9,672 nucleotides of DNA, from assembly GCA_036387255.1 (NCBI GenBank), contig DASVUC010000272.1:1-9672 (forward strand), written 5' to 3'. Positions 7,088 through 9,672 of this stretch are shown one piece after another. The position numbers and the translations under genes are program-made. Under the pieces are notes generated by a model. It did not search any database and was not told the DNA's origin. It worked only from the letters and a program-made list of their open reading frames with translations. Position 1 is the first letter of the stretch. Every line of letters begins with the position of its first letter. Source of the DNA: DASVUC01 sp036387255 (GTDB lineage: Bacteria > Planctomycetota > Phycisphaerae > Tepidisphaerales > Tepidisphaeraceae).

Positions 7088-7920
7088 ACTCGCTCTTCTC
7101 CCACCCGCACGACCGCGCCACCGTTCGGTTGCTCCAGAACGCACACGCCGATCACATCGAGGCGAGTTACCGCGGCCTGCTCTCGCTTGCCAACAATCCG
7201 GAGCAAGTCATCATCCAGCACTTCGGCCCCGTCCGCACCTTCATCGCCGCCGGCCATCGCTTTGAGAATCGCGCCATCTTCACCCGCGCGGAGTCACCCG
7301 AGCAGATCGATGCAGTGCTCCAGCATTTCATCGCGCGCCAATCGAACCTGGTGATCGAGATCAACCCCGCCAACTTCTACGTCGATCCACCGCGCACCTG
7401 GGAGAAGCGGCTATTGAACCACCTCCTGGTCCGGGGCTGCCGCATCGAAGATTTCCGCTGCGTGTGGTTCTATAGAAAGAGCGACGAGCTAACCCACCCT
7501 CACCGCATCAACGCCTTTTTGCCTCACCAAGTCGACGAGTACATCCATTTCGCAACACAAGTCGACGCCAGCGCCAAATGGACCGCCGCGAATCGCGCCG
7601 CCGCGGCTATCCCAGGCAAGCTCCATTACGTTGCCTTTGACGAATCCGGTACTCCCGCCGCGGTAGGGGGGCTCTTCATCAACAACCAGGCCGCCTACCT
7701 CTCCTGGTGGTACACGCGTCCCGAATGCCGCGGCCAGGGTTTCCAGCGCGCCGGTATCCAGCGGCGCGTGCGGGATGCGCTCGCCGCCGGCTGCACCCAC
7801 ATGTTCTCTGTCACAGACTTCAATTACGCCAGCCCGCGCAACCTCCAAGCCTGCGGCTTCGCACTTGCGTACAATTACCTGCTGCTGCGGCGCGATCCGC
7901 TCCCGCTCGAACCAGCGTAA
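7078..7920 (+). CDS. GNAT-family N-acetyltransferase
   Basis: This encodes 280 residues. The C-terminal half is a GNAT domain: VAFDESGTPAAVGGLFINNQAAYL (beta strands, 185-208), WWYTRPECRGQGFQRA with the acetyl-CoA pyrophosphate-binding motif RGQGFQ at 218-223, and a final NYASPRNLQACGFALAYNYL (249-268), the usual motif B that ends in a strand. The N-terminal half (1-135), with EINPANFYVDP and RLLNHLLVRGCRIEDFRCVWFYR, resembles the degenerate first domain of two-domain GNAT proteins. The acceptor substrate is unknown. The start overlaps the preceding GGQ gene: ATG 7078 lies 10 bases inside it, and a second in-frame ATG at 7084 forms an ATGA overlap with its stop. Either start implies translational coupling, so the pair is very likely an operon; no Shine-Dalgarno site separates the two choices. 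The gene ends 3 bases from the converging surface-protein gene. Confidence 0.88.
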   Translation: MEMNSLFSHPHDRATVRLLQNAHADHIEASYRGLLSLANNPEQVIIQHFGPVRTFIAAGHRFENRAIFTRAESPEQIDAVLQHFIARQSNLVIEINPANFYVDPPRTWEKRLLNHLLVRGCRIEDFRCVWFYRKSDELTHPHRINAFLPHQVDEYIHFATQVDASAKWTAANRAAAAIPGKLHYVAFDESGTPAAVGGLFINNQAAYLSWWYTRPECRGQGFQRAGIQRRVRDALAAGCTHMFSVTDFNYASPRNLQACGFALAYNYLLLRRDPLPLEPA

Positions 7921-7923
7921 GCA

Positions 7924-9672
7924 CTACCGCCCGCGCCGCCCGCGGCGCGACAGCATCCCTCCCGCCAAACTCACCATCGCCAGTCCCATCCCGACCGGCT
8001 CCGGCACCGCGGCCAGGCCGTTGGCGCTCAGCGGGTTGCTGGCGCCCAGCCCAAGGTTGGCGTCGATTGCGATGTAATCGTCCGGGGTGACCTGCCCATC
8101 AAAGTTCCAGTCGCCGGCGAACCAGTTCATGCCGCCTGCCATGGAAACGGTCTTGCCCAAATTCGAATCGACCGCCAAATAGTCATCCGGCGTGACCATG
8201 CCGTTGAGGTCCGCGTCTCCCAAATAAGCGAATTGACCAAGAACGGCCGACGACCCCACTGTCTGCCCCGATCCGAATGGCCAATCGCTCGTTCCCAGCA
8301 GCGCGTTGTCCAGCACCGCGAGGATCGGATGCCCCACGAGCGTCTGGCCGACAGTCGAGATGATGCCCACGGCCGTCGTATCGGTCGAGTCGCGATAGCC
8401 CTGCCAGCGCGCGTCGGAAATCTGCTGGTAGTTCCCGTGCTCGACGATGATGTCGTTATCGTTCAGATCCAGCACGCCGCCCGGCACCATCGACAGCGTA
8501 TCCAGCCGCATGGTCGACCCGCCGCTGGCAACCGTGTTGACGGTCATACGTCCCGCCACCGTGAGCGACTTCTCATTGACCTTTGCCGCCGTCAGCTTCG
8601 CCGCACCGTCGACAACAGTGGAGCCGGGGCTCACCAAGTTGGTGATCACCGAATTCCCGGCCTCGAAGTACTTCGTTCCCGAGCTCGTGAACGTGCCCGA
8701 TCCGGTGACGTTGCCCAGGAAAATCGCCGACGATCCCGCCGTGATCCGGAACTCGCTTCCGCTGTTCAGCGCCAGGGCGCTGTTGAACGTGGCGGTGGAA
8801 TTTCCTGTGACGATGATCTTGCCGCCGGAGGTGTTGGTCAGTGCTCCCGTCACGGTCATCTGCGCGCCGCTCACCGAGAGCGTCCCGCTGTTGCTCGTGG
8901 GCGCGTTCAGCATCGTGCTGCCGCCGGAAAAAGAGATCAGCGCGTTGTTGTTCAGGCTATTGGTGCGGAACGTTCCGTAGCCGACGATCATTCCGCCGGT
9001 GCCGTTGGTCAGCCCGTTACCGCCGCCGAACTCGATGGTGCCACCGGCCATGCTGATGGTTCCGTTGTTGGCGCCGGCGTTGCCGGTGAAGAGGATCTTG
9101 TTGCCGCTCGTGACGGCGATGGTGGAGCCGGCGTTCTTTGTCACCGGGTTGATGATGTTCAGCGTGCCGCCGATCGCTTCGATCGTGCCGTGGTTAATGA
9201 TCGACGCGGTGATCTTGCCGTGGCCTTGAATCGTCGCGCCGCTCACATTGGTAAGGAAATTTGGGCTGGAAAGCTGCGCGGTGTCGCTCGTGAGCTCGAC
9301 GATGCCCACGTTGGTGAACGACGGATTAATTTTCAGCATGCCGTCATCGATGATGATGGTCCCATTGCTGTTGATATTCGAGTTGATCGTGCCGTGGCCA
9401 ACAATCGTCCCTTCCGGGTTGTTCACGATCTGGCCGGTCCCGCTGATCGTGGCGCCGTTCAGTCGAACGAACCCGCTGTTGTAGAAGCCATTGCCGCTGA
9501 GCTGGAGCAGGCGTCCTTCTTCCAGATGAATCTCGGCGCCGCCGCTGTTGACGTTGGTGCCGGTGTTGGCCAGGACGAGCGTGCCGTTCTCCTGCTTGAT
9601 CACACCGGTGTTCATGATCCCGCCGCTGCCTCCGAGCGTGCCAAAGCCGCGCAGGATGGAGTTGTTGGTCAG
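7924..9672 (-). CDS. Repeat-rich surface protein with dockerin-like loops and PEP-CTERM anchor, N-terminus beyond window
   Basis: The last 582 residues of a larger protein are visible; the frame is open to the right edge, so the start lies outside. Residues 1-370 are Gly/Asn/Thr/Ser-rich beta-strand repeats (autotransporter-associated or beta-helix style; for example IVGHGTINSN, IQGHGKITAS, IVGYGTFRTN). A C-terminal module with VLDLNDNDIIVEHGNYQQI (400-418) follows. Then come two dockerin type I-like loops, DADLNGMVTPDDYLAVDSNLG (486-506) and DWNFDGQVTPDDYIAIDANLG (521-541), with Asp/Asn positions suited to calcium. The protein ends with VPEP (556-559), a hydrophobic helix (VGMGLAMVSLAGGML) and RRGRRGR, the PEP-CTERM signal recognised by exosortase. 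It is probably exported and processed at the envelope. Its role, such as adhesion or matrix, is not shown by sequence. The nearest internal ATG (9615) is inside the repeats and is not the real start. Confidence 0.9.
   Translation of the reverse strand: MTNNSILRGFGTLGGSGGIMNTGVIKQENGTLVLANTGTNVNSGGAEIHLEEGRLLQLSGNGFYNSGFVRLNGATISGTGQIVNNPEGTIVGHGTINSNINSNGTIIIDDGMLKINPSFTNVGIVELTSDTAQLSSPNFLTNVSGATIQGHGKITASIINHGTIEAIGGTLNIINPVTKNAGSTIAVTSGNKILFTGNAGANNGTISMAGGTIEFGGGNGLTNGTGGMIVGYGTFRTNSLNNNALISFSGGSTMLNAPTSNSGTLSVSGAQMTVTGALTNTSGGKIIVTGNSTATFNSALALNSGSEFRITAGSSAIFLGNVTGSGTFTSSGTKYFEAGNSVITNLVSPGSTVVDGAAKLTAAKVNEKSLTVAGRMTVNTVASGGSTMRLDTLSMVPGGVLDLNDNDIIVEHGNYQQISDARWQGYRDSTDTTAVGIISTVGQTLVGHPILAVLDNALLGTSDWPFGSGQTVGSSAVLGQFAYLGDADLNGMVTPDDYLAVDSNLGKTVSMAGGMNWFAGDWNFDGQVTPDDYIAIDANLGLGASNPLSANGLAAVPEPVGMGLAMVSLAGGMLSRRGRRGR
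7932..7949. terminator. GC hairpin at the convergent gene junction
   Basis: CGCGCCG (7932-7938) and CGGCGCG (7943-7949) form a perfect 7-bp stem around a CCCG loop, just past the GNAT stop and inside the last codons of the PEP-CTERM gene (the Arg/Gly tail). With only 3 bases between the two stop codons, this is the only obvious structure that could end transcription from the left. There is no T-run on either side, and the Arg/Gly codons alone may explain it. Confidence 0.25.
8866..9435 (-). repeat. Degenerate protein repeats (about 50-80 residues) in the PEP-CTERM protein
   Basis: Three divergent units share the order: 'G-x-G' turn (GHG, GHG, GYG), a short strand, an NxG turn, a strand rich in I/G/T, then a 'N-x-G-x-I/L' turn. 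The anchors are encoded near 9399, 9225 and 8982, with spacing of 58 and 81 codons. DNA-level similarity is limited to short blocks such as GCCGTGGCC near 9390 and 9216, so this is old protein-level repetition rather than recent duplication. A GFG turn near the right edge suggests further units beyond the window. Confidence 0.6.

Noticed and set aside
8447..8980. Plus-strand open frame of 177 codons within the surface-protein gene
   Set aside because: The opposite strand carries a continuous repeat protein through this stretch. The Pro/Val/Leu-rich translation is the expected complement of Gly/Asn/Thr codons.
1..9672. Search for tRNA, rRNA, CRISPR arrays, insertion sequences, phage or defence genes
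   Set aside because: I saw no cloverleaf-like tRNA sequence, no regularly spaced direct repeats, no transposase motifs or terminal inverted repeats, and no recognisable defence domains by eye.

Overview
This 9.7 kb GC-rich window most likely comes from a Planctomycetota genome, probably class Phycisphaerae. The main evidence is the gene at the right edge, which ends in the layout common there: a repeat-rich extracellular region, an 'LDLNDND' module, two dockerin-like calcium loops, and a PEP-CTERM sorting tail. A secreted polysaccharide-lyase-type enzyme, a DUF4861 protein, a GGQ release-factor-like protein of a planctomycete type, and the rarity of clear Shine-Dalgarno sites fit this. The taxonomy is inferred; no rRNA is present.

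Layout. (1) Positions 1-4281, minus strand: sucD (succinyl-CoA ligase alpha subunit), then a DUF4861 secreted protein, then a heparinase II/III-like secreted protein that runs off the left edge. The three genes are tightly spaced and could be one transcript, although the first is central metabolism and the other two look like polysaccharide degradation. No sucC is next to sucD. (2) Positions 4282-4449: a 168-base divergent intergenic region. On the sucD side it holds a GC-rich stem followed by a T-rich run, shaped like an intrinsic terminator or attenuator. (3) Positions 4450-6420, plus strand: a five-helix membrane protein with an extracytoplasmic sulfatase/phosphotransferase-fold domain (LtaS/EptA/YejM-like). 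(4) Positions 6569-7920, plus strand: a coupled pair, a 172-residue GGQ release-factor-like protein with an unusual C-terminal helical extension, overlapping a GNAT acetyltransferase. (5) Positions 7924-9672, minus strand, converging on the GNAT gene with a 3-base gap: the C-terminal 582 residues of a large repeat-containing, dockerin-like, PEP-CTERM surface protein.

How the genes may work together. The DUF4861 and heparinase-like proteins both carry signal peptides and are plausibly a small secreted set acting on a uronic-acid-containing polysaccharide. The GGQ protein and the GNAT enzyme are probably translationally coupled, which suggests a shared role around stalled ribosomes or nascent-chain release; this is the least understood part of the window. 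The membrane sulfatase-fold protein probably modifies envelope lipid or glycan, and the PEP-CTERM protein is probably exported and anchored by an exosortase. I saw no tRNA, rRNA, CRISPR array, insertion sequence or phage gene.
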